A stretch of DNA of 7,736 bases from Verrucomicrobiota bacterium (GCA_003972865.1 QOAX01000197.1:1-7736), one strand, 5' to 3'. Positions 1-7,468 are shown, numbered from the stretch's first letter. Numbers and translations: made by a program. Notes: generated by a model from the letters alone, not told the origin.

Positions 1-2397
1 CGTGTCGTCGAACTCGATGACAGTCGTCTCGATCGGCAGCCGGTCCTGCGGCGGCGTCTCGATGGTGCTCATGTCGCGCGCGCCGGTGAGCGCCATGTGC
101 AGCGTGCGCGGGATCGGTGTCGCGGTGAGCGTGAGCACGTCCACCGTCTGCCGCAGCATCTTGAGCCTCTCCTTGTGCAGCACGCCGAACCGCTGCTCCT
201 CGTCAATGATCACCAGGCCGAGATCCCTGAAGCGGACATTGGGCTGGATGAGCTTGTGCGTGCCGATGACAACATCCACCGAGCCAGCCGCCAGCGCCGC
301 GATCACCGCGTCGGCCTGTTTTTTCGAGCGGAACCGCGAGAGCAATTCCACAGACACGGGAAACTCCGCCATGCGCTCGCGGAAGGTGTTGTAATGCTGC
401 TGGGCCAGCACGGTGGTCGGCACCAGCACGGCGACCTGTTTGCCGCCCATCACCGCCTTGAACGCCGCGCGGATGGCCACCTCGGTCTTGCCGAAGCCGA
501 CGTCGCCGCAGACGAGCCGATCCATCGGCTTGGGCTGCTGCATGTCCCGCTTGGCCGCCTCGATGGCCGAGCACTGATCCGGCGTTTCCTCGAACGGAAA
601 CGCCCCCTCTAACTCCCGCTGCCATGGCGTGTCGTCGCCGAACTCGTGCCCCGGCTGAGCCTCGCGCGAGGCCTGCAGCTTGAGCAAATCAGCGGCGACA
701 TCGGAAACGGCTTTTTCGGCGGCGGCCTTGGCCTTGGCCCAGCGTTTGCCGCCGATGATGCTGAGCGGCGGACGCGCCCTGCCGGTGCCGACGTATTTGC
801 TGACGAGGTGCGCCCCGGACACCGGGACGTAAAGCCTGGGCGGCTCCTGCCCCGGGTCACGCGTGCCGTACTCGATCACGAGGCACTCCTCGCCGCCGCT
901 GGATTTTTCCTTGCCGTCCCGCGTCGTGCGTGTCTCGACCGGCAACACTTTCAGCCCGAGGTAGCGGCCGATGCCGTGCTGCAGATGCACGACGAAGTCG
1001 CCCACGCTCAAGTCGGTAAAATCGATCTCCAGCGCCGAGCGGGTGGCCGCTGCGTGGGGCGACTTGAGCCGGCGCGGTCGCTGCGTGCGGATGCGCCCAA
1101 AAATCTCCGAGTCGGTGACGACGACCAGCTTGGTCGCCTCGACGAGAAAACCGCGCGACATGCTGCCGAGCATTTGCACCGGCTTGGCTTCAGCCTTGCG
1201 CTTGGCCAGGCCGTACTCGATCCACAACTCATCGAACCGCTGCAACTCGCCCTCGGTGCCGCAGACTGTCCAGACGGCGTAGCCGTTGCGCAGCCAGCGA
1301 TGCAGTTGGTTGAAAAACTCGCGGCGCTGGGTGTCGGCAACCTGCGGGTCACCCGCCGACTCGCCGAGCGGCCGGTACGCGTCGAGCCCTTGGAACGGCG
1401 GCTCGGCTTCTTCGCCGGTTTCGCGAACCTCGACGATGCTGCCGAGCTGACGCGCCTGGCCAAGCGCGGTTTCCCAGTTGTCGTGAAACAGGTCGCCGCT
1501 TGGCACCTGCCCGAGGTAGTCGGCCACGCGCCCGGCAATCTCCTCCGGATCGATCAGCAGAAAGATCGAGTCACCGGCGAGGTAGTCGCCCAGCCGCCCG
1601 GTGGCGTAGTTGGCGTTGGCGCAGAGTTGCTGCTTGAGGATGCCGAGCTCGCCGCCGGGAGAGATCGTGGCCCGGTCGATCTTCTCGCGGGAAAGCTGGG
1701 TCTGCGGATCGAAGGTGCGCAGCGACTCGAGTTCGTCGCCGAAAAACTCGAAGCGCACCGGCCAGGGGCTGGCCAATGGGAAGACATCAAGGATGCCGCC
1801 GCGCAACGCGATCTCCCCCTTTTGGCTGACCTGCGCCTCCGGCTCGTAGCCCTGGTCCTCGAGCCACTCGACGAGGTCGAGCGGGTCGATGCGGTCGCCA
1901 AGCTTGAAGCTGCGAAACCGGTTTTTCAGTTCGGCCGGGGAGAAGGTCCGCTGCAGCAACCCGACACCGGTGGTGACGATGACCGGGCCGGGCGCGGTGG
2001 AGTTTGCGCTGGGCTTTCGGCGCTTGGCCAAGTGGATGAGGGTCTCGAGCCGTTCGCTCAGCACGTCGGCGTGCGGCAGTCGGGCCTCGTGCGGCAGGAC
2101 ATCCCAAGCCGGGAAAAACTGCGGCGGCTTGGCCAAGCGCTTGGCTAGGGTGGGGAGCCATGTCTCGAGTTCCTGATGGAATTGCTCCTGAAGTTTGCCG
2201 GTGGGGCAGACGACCACCACCGGCCGACCCTTGGCGAAATGGGCCAAAACCGCCGCCGAAAAGGCCCAAGCGCCTTGGCTGATGCCGTCGAGAGACAACA
2301 CTCCTCCCTGTTCCACGCCTTTGAGGAGGGCCTGCAAAGCGGGAGTTTTGCGCAGCTTGGCCAGGATGGCCGAGGGGTCTGGTTGGGCCAGACTCAA
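1..2397 (-). CDS. mfd: Transcription-repair coupling factor Mfd (partial, C-terminus beyond left edge)
   Basis: Mfd recognises RNA polymerase stalled at DNA lesions, pushes it off by ATP-driven translocation and recruits UvrA for nucleotide excision repair in the cytoplasm. The minus strand is open without interruption for 799 codons. Counting from a TTG at 2397, I see: a UvrB-like N-terminal module with GEIALRGGILDVFP (194-207); the RNA-polymerase-interaction domain starting near 460 (VGDFVVHLQHGIGRY); the relay segment with KRWAKAKAAAEKAV; FPFEETPDQ just before the motor; Walker A GDVGFGKTE (631-639); the DEEQ Walker B box (732-735); and TATPIPRT motif III (758-765). E. coli Mfd has 1148 residues, so the second RecA-like lobe and the C-terminal autoinhibitory domain lie outside the window. 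The start is uncertain: there is no in-frame ATG after the stop at 2449-2451. TTG at 2421 and 2397 are both possible with no clear ribosome site, while GTG 2301/TTG 2298 follow a good GGGAGGA but would trim the N-terminus. It is divergent from the receptor gene. Confidence 0.96.
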   Translation of the reverse strand, partial: MSLAQPDPSAILAKLRKTPALQALLKGVEQGGVLSLDGISQGAWAFSAAVLAHFAKGRPVVVVCPTGKLQEQFHQELETWLPTLAKRLAKPPQFFPAWDVLPHEARLPHADVLSERLETLIHLAKRRKPSANSTAPGPVIVTTGVGLLQRTFSPAELKNRFRSFKLGDRIDPLDLVEWLEDQGYEPEAQVSQKGEIALRGGILDVFPLASPWPVRFEFFGDELESLRTFDPQTQLSREKIDRATISPGGELGILKQQLCANANYATGRLGDYLAGDSIFLLIDPEEIAGRVADYLGQVPSGDLFHDNWETALGQARQLGSIVEVRETGEEAEPPFQGLDAYRPLGESAGDPQVADTQRREFFNQLHRWLRNGYAVWTVCGTEGELQRFDELWIEYGLAKRKAEAKPVQMLGSMSRGFLVEATKLVVVTDSEIFGRIRTQRPRRLKSPHAAATRSALEIDFTDLSVGDFVVHLQHGIGRYLGLKVLPVETRTTRDGKEKSSGGEECLVIEYGTRDPGQEPPRLYVPVSGAHLVSKYVGTGRARPPLSIIGGKRWAKAKAAAEKAVSDVAADLLKLQASREAQPGHEFGDDTPWQRELEGAFPFEETPDQCSAIEAAKRDMQQPKPMDRLVCGDVGFGKTEVAIRAAFKAVMGGKQVAVLVPTTVLAQQHYNTFRERMAEFPVSVELLSRFRSKKQADAVIAALAAGSVDVVIGTHKLIQPNVRFRDLGLVIIDEEQRFGVLHKERLKMLRQTVDVLTLTATPIPRTLHMALTGARDMSTIETPPQDRLPIETTVIEFDDT
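2023..2032. repeat. CTTGGCCAAG palindrome, copy 1 (in mfd)
   Basis: This is an exact copy of the 10-bp palindrome, read in mfd as His-Leu-Ala-Lys. It lies 105 bases from copy 2. Confidence 0.9.
2128..2137. repeat. CTTGGCCAAG palindrome, copy 2 (in mfd)
   Basis: This is an exact copy that extends to GCTTGGCCAAGC (2127-2138). It is followed at once by the degenerate copy CTTGGCTAGG (2140-2149). In mfd the pair encodes Leu-Ala-Lys-Arg-Leu-Ala-Lys-Pro. Confidence 0.9.
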
Positions 2398-2622
2398 TTC
2401 AGAAGGGACAGCATGGGCCAAGCCCGAGGGGGCGTCAAACGGCGCGAGTTAAAAAAGCTCAAAAAAGAAAAAAAGGCCATCAAATGCCTTGACAGGGCGG
2501 GGAGGCGCAACCAGCCTCGCCGCAATTTATATGTGTACAGGCTTTCACTGATGGAAGCTTGTGCATTGTCATGATTAAGCAATACTGAGCAACCAAACAA
2601 AACCAAGAGCAATTCTGTTGTT
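2398..2622. promoter_or_regulatory. Divergent intergenic region between mfd and the TonB receptor gene
   Basis: This stretch must hold the promoters of both flanking genes and is visibly AT-richer than they are, with A-runs at 2450-2474. A perfect TTGACA stands at 2489-2494 (plus), but no -10 hexamer lies 16-18 bases after it; the nearest TATA-like string, TTATAT at 2527-2532, is too far. The same string read on the minus strand gives TATAAA (2531-2526), a possible -10 for mfd without a good -35. A weak plus-strand pair, TTGTGC (2559-2564) and AATACT (2581-2586), has a 16-base spacer. On the minus strand a 5-bp stem (AAGGC 2490-2486, GCCTT 2477-2473) is followed by a T-run, which resembles a weak terminator in the mfd leader. 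No promoter can be assigned firmly. Confidence 0.4.
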
Positions 2623-5364
2623 ATGAAACGTGCCTATAGAGCAAAAACCAAGAGGATGAGGGCCGCCGTGAAGACCGCCGCCCTCATGAGTTTGGGCATC
2701 CCGCTGGCCACCCTGCCGGCAGTCGCCCAGGATGATGAAGGCGAACTGACCCCGGTGGTCATCACCGGTTCCAACATTCCCACCGTGGAGTTGGAGGGGC
2801 CGTCGCCGATCGTGCGGATCAACCGTGAGGAGATCAACCGTTCCGGTGCCGAGACCGTGGGCGAGCTGCTCCGCCGCCTGCCGCAGAACAACTCCGGGTC
2901 GTACGACGAGAAATTTCAGAACTCGTTCGCGCCGGGTACATCCGGCGTGTCGCTGCGCGGCTTGGGCATGGCCTACACGCTCGTGCTGGTGGATGGCCGC
3001 CGGTTGGGCAACCATTCGATGGCCCAGAACATAACCACGGCGTTCTCCGACCTGAACGGCGTCCCGATGGCGGTCGTGGAGCGTATTGAGGTTCTGCTGG
3101 ACGGCGCCTCCGCTATTTACGGTTCCGACGCTGTTGCCGGCGTGATCAACATCATCACGCGCGACAACTTCGACGGCTTGGAAATTAACGTAGGGTATAG
3201 CAATACCGCCGACAGCGACATGGCCACCCAGCGCTACTCGATCACGGGCGGCACGGTCAGTGAAAATGGCAACGCCTGGGTCAATATTGATTATATGCAG
3301 CGCAACTCGTTGCAGCATGACGATAGGGATTTTGCCGCAAGCGCAAATCAGGGATCCGCTGGTGGTTATGACTTCCGCTCCTCCTCCGGCAACCCGGGTT
3401 CGATCAAGATTCTGCCCGGCTCCGAGAACGGGTTTGAGTCCGGCTTCTACAAGGTACCCGCTGACAGCACCGGCACCCCGACCGCCGAGGAGATCATCGG
3501 TGCTCCGGGCATCAACCGTTTTGACTACAACCCGTGGATGACCCTTACGCCGGAATACGAGCGATACGGGGCGTCGAGCCGTGTCAATTACACGGTGACC
3601 GATTATGCCACCGCGTTCGTGCAAACGACCTATCGGAACATCAAGGTCCACCAGGAGATGGCTCCCACCCCGGCGTTCGGCGACTTGAATACCGACACCT
3701 GGGGCATCCTGCCGGCGTCCAACGCGTTTAACCCGTTTGGTGAGGACACAACCTTCCGTCATCGCCTGATTGAGGTTGGGCCTCGTCTCTTCGATATTGA
3801 GAGTGACATTTTCCGCGTCCTGCCGGGTGTCAAGTTCGACATTGGCGACAGTTGGCAGGCGGAGACCGCCTTCCTCTACAACAAGGTCGAGACAATCGAC
3901 TTCGGCAAGAACTTCGTCTCTGCGGACGCCCTCAAGGAAGCGCTGGCCTCGAGCGATCCTGCCACCGCTTACAATATATTTGGCGCCGGACTGGGGATCA
4001 ACAGCCCGTCCGTCCTCGACGGACTCCGGGTCAATACCGTCCGTCGCGCTGAGTCCGAGCTCCGGATGTTTGACATCAAGGCGGCCGGCGATCTGGCTGA
4101 ACTGCCGGGTGGCACCCTGGCTCTGGCCGTTGGGGTTGAAACCGCAAAGGAGGATACCAGCGACGTTGGCGACAGTCTCTCCATGTCGAACAAGATCGTT
4201 GCCTCCGGGGGCACTTCCAACGCGGGCAGCCGCTCTCGTGACGCCGGGTACGCTGAATTCATGATTCCGATCATCGGGGAGGACAACAGGGTTTCTGGCA
4301 TTCACTCCCTCGGATTGCACGCCGCTTGGCGTATCGAGCAATACAGCGACTTCGGCTCGGCCGACAACCCGAAGGTGGGTTTGAAGTACCAGCCGCATGA
4401 GCGTGTGCTGTTACGCGCCACCTACCAGACCGCGTTCCGGGCACCGGGCCTCCAACAGTTGTACATGGGCCAAACTGTCGCCCATCCGTTCCTTTTGGAT
4501 CCTGCCCGCGGTGATGAGGGAATGCAGTACAAGACCATCTCTGGTGGTAATACGGATCTGCATCCGGAAGAATCGGATAGCGTCTCCATTGGTGCCGTTA
4601 TCGACATTCCCATGCCGGAGAACATGGATCTCGCCGTGAGTGTGAACTGGAGTCGGGTCGAGTTGGAGGATCAGATCACCAGCCTCGGTGCACAGTACAT
4701 GCTGACCAACGAGGAGCTCTTCGGTAACAACATCATTCGTAACGAGCAGACGGATGCTGACAGGGCAGCTGATAACCCAGGGCCTGACGGCAAGTTTGGA
4801 ACCGAGGATCATCCCGAGTGGGGTGAGGACGACATTCCCAACGGAGGCATCCCTGGGAGCCTGAAACACATCAACAACTCCTATCTTAATCTAGCTGAGG
4901 TGCATGTTGAAGCGATCGATATATCGATCGACTACGGGATCGACACTTCGGTGGGTTACTTCGGTGTTGATCTTCGTGCCGCCCATATGGTCTCATATGA
5001 ATATCAGGCACGTCCTACCGATGAGTTCGAGGAGCAGGTAGGCTCTTATACTGTGCCGGAATTGCGGGGCAATTTGAGCGTCTGGTGGAACTATGACAAG
5101 TACAGCGCCGGAGCCACGGTCAACCACGTCGATAGCTTTGATCAGTACTACGGGGTTATACCGAAGGTCAATTCCCACACCACCCTCGACTTGCAGGCTA
5201 CCTATGACCTGACCGACAACTCACGGATCACAGTTGGGGCGTTGAACGTCACCGACGTGGATCCGCCCTGGTCAGACAGCGAGCCGGAAGGGTACTCGTA
5301 CGGCACCGCAGGCCACAGCCCTTGGGGCACCGTCCTTTACGCCCGGGCGACTGTCCGCTTCTAA
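2623..5364 (+). CDS. TonB-dependent outer-membrane receptor, substrate unknown
   Basis: Receptors of this family use TonB/ExbBD energy to import scarce ligands (siderophores, vitamins, glycans, peptides) across the outer membrane. The 913-residue product starts with a basic, then hydrophobic signal peptide, likely cut after PAVA (residue 35). A TonB-box-like stretch, LTPVVITGS, follows at about 42-50. The plug domain covers roughly 58-185, with LRRLP, GVSLRGLGMAYTLVLVDGRR and LDGASAIYGSDAVAGVINII (159-178). The rest is a beta-barrel: RATYQTAFRAPGLQQLY near 600, GGNTDLHPEES near 641, LNVTDVDPP near 875, and a C-terminal strand ending in aromatic Phe, as the BAM assembly machinery expects. An acidic Gly/Pro/Asp-rich segment at about 707-740 is probably an extracellular loop. 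ATG 2623 is chosen because it gives a complete signal peptide, although no strong ribosome site precedes it. No carboxypeptidase-like N-terminal extension is present, so this is not a SusC-type protein. The neighbouring peptidase hints at peptide uptake, but the substrate cannot be read from sequence. Confidence 0.95.
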   Translation: MKRAYRAKTKRMRAAVKTAALMSLGIPLATLPAVAQDDEGELTPVVITGSNIPTVELEGPSPIVRINREEINRSGAETVGELLRRLPQNNSGSYDEKFQNSFAPGTSGVSLRGLGMAYTLVLVDGRRLGNHSMAQNITTAFSDLNGVPMAVVERIEVLLDGASAIYGSDAVAGVINIITRDNFDGLEINVGYSNTADSDMATQRYSITGGTVSENGNAWVNIDYMQRNSLQHDDRDFAASANQGSAGGYDFRSSSGNPGSIKILPGSENGFESGFYKVPADSTGTPTAEEIIGAPGINRFDYNPWMTLTPEYERYGASSRVNYTVTDYATAFVQTTYRNIKVHQEMAPTPAFGDLNTDTWGILPASNAFNPFGEDTTFRHRLIEVGPRLFDIESDIFRVLPGVKFDIGDSWQAETAFLYNKVETIDFGKNFVSADALKEALASSDPATAYNIFGAGLGINSPSVLDGLRVNTVRRAESELRMFDIKAAGDLAELPGGTLALAVGVETAKEDTSDVGDSLSMSNKIVASGGTSNAGSRSRDAGYAEFMIPIIGEDNRVSGIHSLGLHAAWRIEQYSDFGSADNPKVGLKYQPHERVLLRATYQTAFRAPGLQQLYMGQTVAHPFLLDPARGDEGMQYKTISGGNTDLHPEESDSVSIGAVIDIPMPENMDLAVSVNWSRVELEDQITSLGAQYMLTNEELFGNNIIRNEQTDADRAADNPGPDGKFGTEDHPEWGEDDIPNGGIPGSLKHINNSYLNLAEVHVEAIDISIDYGIDTSVGYFGVDLRAAHMVSYEYQARPTDEFEEQVGSYTVPELRGNLSVWWNYDKYSAGATVNHVDSFDQYYGVIPKVNSHTTLDLQATYDLTDNSRITVGALNVTDVDPPWSDSEPEGYSYGTAGHSPWGTVLYARATVRF
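4913..4930. repeat. Perfect 18-bp palindrome inside the receptor gene
   Basis: CGATCGATATATCGATCG is its own reverse complement. It lies in the receptor barrel and encodes part of AIDISIDY, an alternating beta-strand pattern rich in Ile and Asp codons, and it includes the codon ATA. Chance arising from repeated ATC/GAT codons is the simplest explanation. Confidence 0.9.
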
Positions 5365-5429
5365 GGCGAACAACCAATTCACAATCAAATCCCGTGGTCG
5401 CTTGGCCACGGGATTTTTTTGTTCGCCTT
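5363..5429. repeat. Outer 11-bp inverted repeat enclosing the receptor terminator
   Basis: AAGGCGAACAA (5363-5373) starts inside the receptor's TAA stop codon. It is the exact reverse complement of TTGTTCGCCTT (5419-5429), which overlaps the end of the terminator's T-run. The two arms flank the inner 11-bp terminator stem, leaving 13 unpaired bases on the left and 2 on the right. A transcript that reads through could fold into one long interrupted hairpin. Confidence 0.85.
5387..5420 (+). terminator. Rho-independent terminator of the TonB receptor gene
   Basis: A perfect 11-bp stem, AAATCCCGTGG (5387-5397) with CCACGGGATTT (5406-5416), has an 8-base loop TCGCTTGG. It is followed directly by a T-run (5414-5420). 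It lies 22 bases after the receptor stop codon and should end that transcript, so the peptidase downstream probably has its own promoter in 5421-5500. In that stretch I see only TTGCCA (5428-5433) and TACAGT (5447-5452), which are too close together to count as a promoter. Confidence 0.93.
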
Positions 5430-5500
5430 GCCAAAAAGCAGGACGGTACAGTCCGCTCCCAGTTGGGAATCACGATCCTCGGCAGATCATCCTGAGCGAA

Positions 5501-7447
5501 ATGAAAACAATCATCATCCCCATCATGCGAGCGGCCGCGCTTGGCCTGGCCTGGCTGGCCCCGCTTGGCCAAGCGGAAAAACTGCCCGTTGAGACCTTTT
5601 TCAAGAATCCGGAGTTCAGTAGGATGCGCCTTTCCCCGGACGGCAAATGGCTGGCTGCGATCGCGCCGCGCGAGGGCAAAAACAACCTTCTCACCATTCG
5701 GCTTTCCGACCGCAAGCTCTTCGGCTGCACTGCGGAGGATGAAAACGAGGTGTACAGCTTCAACTGGATCAGCAATGAACGCATAATATTCCAGATGAAA
5801 GATCGCAACAATTTCCCCAACGGCGGCCTTTACGCCGTTGACCGCGATGGCTCCCGGCACAAGGTGCTCAATCCCTCCTTCAAGACGTACCGGGAATTCG
5901 GCAGCCGCGTGTTCAAGGCCGTTGAGCTTTTCGACCCGTTGACAGACGAGGGCGGCGACATTTTGGTCTCGGTTCGCAAAGGCGGCGGGAGGTTCCGGGA
6001 GGAACGCAGCTTTTACGGGAACATCGTCCGGCTCAACACCCTCACCGCGAAGGAAAAACGGGTTGTCTTCAATCGGGGTGACATTCTTCAGTTTGTCGCC
6101 GACCGCGAAAAGGTCATCCGCATCGGGGTTGCCCAGCATGGCCTCATACGCACGATCCTTCACCGCAGAAACCCCGAGTCGGACTGGGAGGAGGTTTATT
6201 CCGGTGACTTCCGTACCGCCATCGTCCCACTGGGCTTCGGCAAGAATCCGGACATCCTCTACGTCGCCGCCCCCAACGGCGACAAGAAGGCGCTGTTCCA
6301 GTTCGACCTCAAGGCGAAAAAACTGGGCCGGATGATCTTCACGCACCCGACATACGATGTGCCGGCCGGGCCGCCGATCGTGTCGGAAAAGACCGGCAAA
6401 GTGCTGGGGGTGCGCTACGAGGCCGAGCGCCCCCAGGTCTACTGGTTTGACAAGGATTACCAGCAGTACCAGGCGATGATCGACAACGCGCTGCCCGGCA
6501 TGGCCAACGACATCAAGAACTGGTCTAGGAAGGAGGACCGCATCCTCTTCCATTCGCACAGCGAGAAGACCGTCGGCGCCTACTACCTGCTCGACATCAG
6601 AAACAAAAAGAAGCCCGGGCTGGAAAAGCTGCTCGACCTCGCGGAGTGGGTTGATCCCGCCAAGATGTCGCCGATGAAGCCGATCCAGTACACCGCCCGC
6701 GACGGGCTGGTCATCCACGGGTTCCTGACCATCCCCAATGGCAGCGATGGCAGAAACCTCCCGCTGATCGTCCACCCGCACGGCGGGCCGTCCGCCCGCG
6801 ACTACTGGGGCTGGAACAAGGAGGTGCAGTTTCTGGCCAACCGCGGCTACGCCGTGTTCCAGCCGAACTTCCGCGGCTCGACCGGCTACGGCACCCGGCT
6901 GCGCACCGCCGGTTACCGCGAGTGGGGCGGCAAGATGCAGGACGACATCACCGACGGCGTGAAACACCTCATCGCCGAGGGCATTGTCGATGCCGGGCGC
7001 GTCGGCATCTACGGCGCCAGCTACGGCGGCTACGCGACGATGGCCGGCCTCTGCTTCACGCCGGAACTGTACCGGTGCGGCATCAACTACGTCGGCGTCA
7101 CCGACATCGACCTGATCCTCAAGGAATATCCGCTCCCGAAGAAGATCAACGACGCCATCGACGCCGTGATGATCGCCGACCGGAAGAAGGACAGGGACTG
7201 GATCAAGAGCCGCTCCATCCAGAACAATATCGACAAGGTGAGAGCCCCGGTCCTGATGGCCTACGGCATGAAAGACTGGCGGGTGCCGCCCAAGCACGGC
7301 CGCATCCTCAAGCGCGCGCTGGACCGGAACAACATCCCCAACAAGCTGATCATCAAGGCCAACGAGGGACACGGCTACCGCAACGAGGACAACATCTTCG
7401 AGTTTTACCGCGAGGTCGATGCCTTCCTCGAGCAGCACATGAAATAA
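5501..7447 (+). CDS. Secreted S9-family serine peptidase (acylaminoacyl/prolyl oligopeptidase type)
   Basis: S9 peptidases cut short peptides; a beta-propeller limits access to an alpha/beta-hydrolase active site. The 648-residue product begins with a signal peptide (MKTIIIPIMRAAALGLAWLA, probable cleavage after GQA, residue 25), so it acts in the periplasm or outside the cell. Residues about 30-370 have the blade-like repeats of a propeller (RLSPDGKWLAAIAP, YSFNWISNERIIFQ, GGLYAVDRDGS). The hydrolase domain follows: HGGP oxyanion loop (427-430), NRGYAVFQPNFRGSTGYG, nucleophile Ser507 in GASYGG, Asp592 in GMKDWRVP and His624 in EGHGYR. Order and spacing fit the family, and length is normal. 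The frame is open upstream to 5402, but ATG 5501 is preferred because it yields the signal peptide; GAGCGA just before it is a weak ribosome site. ATG 5525 is a shorter alternative. Exact specificity (dipeptidyl, acylaminoacyl or oligopeptidase) cannot be told. It may supply peptides to the receptor encoded just upstream. Confidence 0.95.
   Translation: MKTIIIPIMRAAALGLAWLAPLGQAEKLPVETFFKNPEFSRMRLSPDGKWLAAIAPREGKNNLLTIRLSDRKLFGCTAEDENEVYSFNWISNERIIFQMKDRNNFPNGGLYAVDRDGSRHKVLNPSFKTYREFGSRVFKAVELFDPLTDEGGDILVSVRKGGGRFREERSFYGNIVRLNTLTAKEKRVVFNRGDILQFVADREKVIRIGVAQHGLIRTILHRRNPESDWEEVYSGDFRTAIVPLGFGKNPDILYVAAPNGDKKALFQFDLKAKKLGRMIFTHPTYDVPAGPPIVSEKTGKVLGVRYEAERPQVYWFDKDYQQYQAMIDNALPGMANDIKNWSRKEDRILFHSHSEKTVGAYYLLDIRNKKKPGLEKLLDLAEWVDPAKMSPMKPIQYTARDGLVIHGFLTIPNGSDGRNLPLIVHPHGGPSARDYWGWNKEVQFLANRGYAVFQPNFRGSTGYGTRLRTAGYREWGGKMQDDITDGVKHLIAEGIVDAGRVGIYGASYGGYATMAGLCFTPELYRCGINYVGVTDIDLILKEYPLPKKINDAIDAVMIADRKKDRDWIKSRSIQNNIDKVRAPVLMAYGMKDWRVPPKHGRILKRALDRNNIPNKLIIKANEGHGYRNEDNIFEFYREVDAFLEQHMK
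5561..5576. repeat. 16-bp palindrome CCGCTTGGCCAAGCGG, copy 3 (in peptidase signal peptide)
   Basis: This is the longest form of the iterated word: all 16 bases are self-complementary. It encodes Pro-Leu-Gly-Gln-Ala, so it is read in a different codon phase from the mfd copies. A one-sided copy, CTTGGCCTGG, stands just before it at 5540-5549. Confidence 0.92.
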
Positions 7448-7456
7448 GGCCCAGCA

Positions 7457-7466
7457 CTTGGCCAAG
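7457..7466. repeat. CTTGGCCAAG palindrome, copy 4 (intergenic)
   Basis: This exact copy lies between the peptidase stop codon and purA, two bases upstream of a perfect TTGACA hexamer. It is the exact copy that no protein constraint can explain. Confidence 0.9.
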
Positions 7467-7468
7467 CG

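Noticed and set aside
646..2148. A 500-codon open frame on the plus strand opposite mfd
   Set aside because: The opposite strand in the same region encodes continuous Mfd with all expected motifs. The plus-strand product is a low-complexity Arg/Ala/Leu shadow typical of GC-rich DNA.
2489..2532. TTGACA (2489-2494) with TTATAT (2527-2532) as a receptor promoter
   Set aside because: The spacer is 32 bases, about twice the permitted length, and no -10 exists at the correct spacing.
2394..2612. A 72-codon minus-strand frame upstream of and overlapping the mfd start
   Set aside because: It needs a TTG start without a ribosome site, crosses A/T homopolymer runs, and has no recognisable features. 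It is kept only as a possible context for mfd start coupling.
2575..4398. A 607-codon open frame antisense to the receptor gene
   Set aside because: It mirrors the codon structure of the receptor and has no recognisable domain or signal.
5428..5452. TTGCCA and TACAGT as a promoter for the peptidase gene
   Set aside because: The spacer is only 13 bases, so the pair is unlikely to work as a standard promoter.
5249..7465. A 738-codon open frame antisense to the peptidase gene and the receptor's 3' end
   Set aside because: It spans the terminator region and two unrelated genes, and its Val/Asp/Ala-rich product is what the reverse complement of a GC-rich coding frame gives. The triad-bearing peptidase is the real gene.
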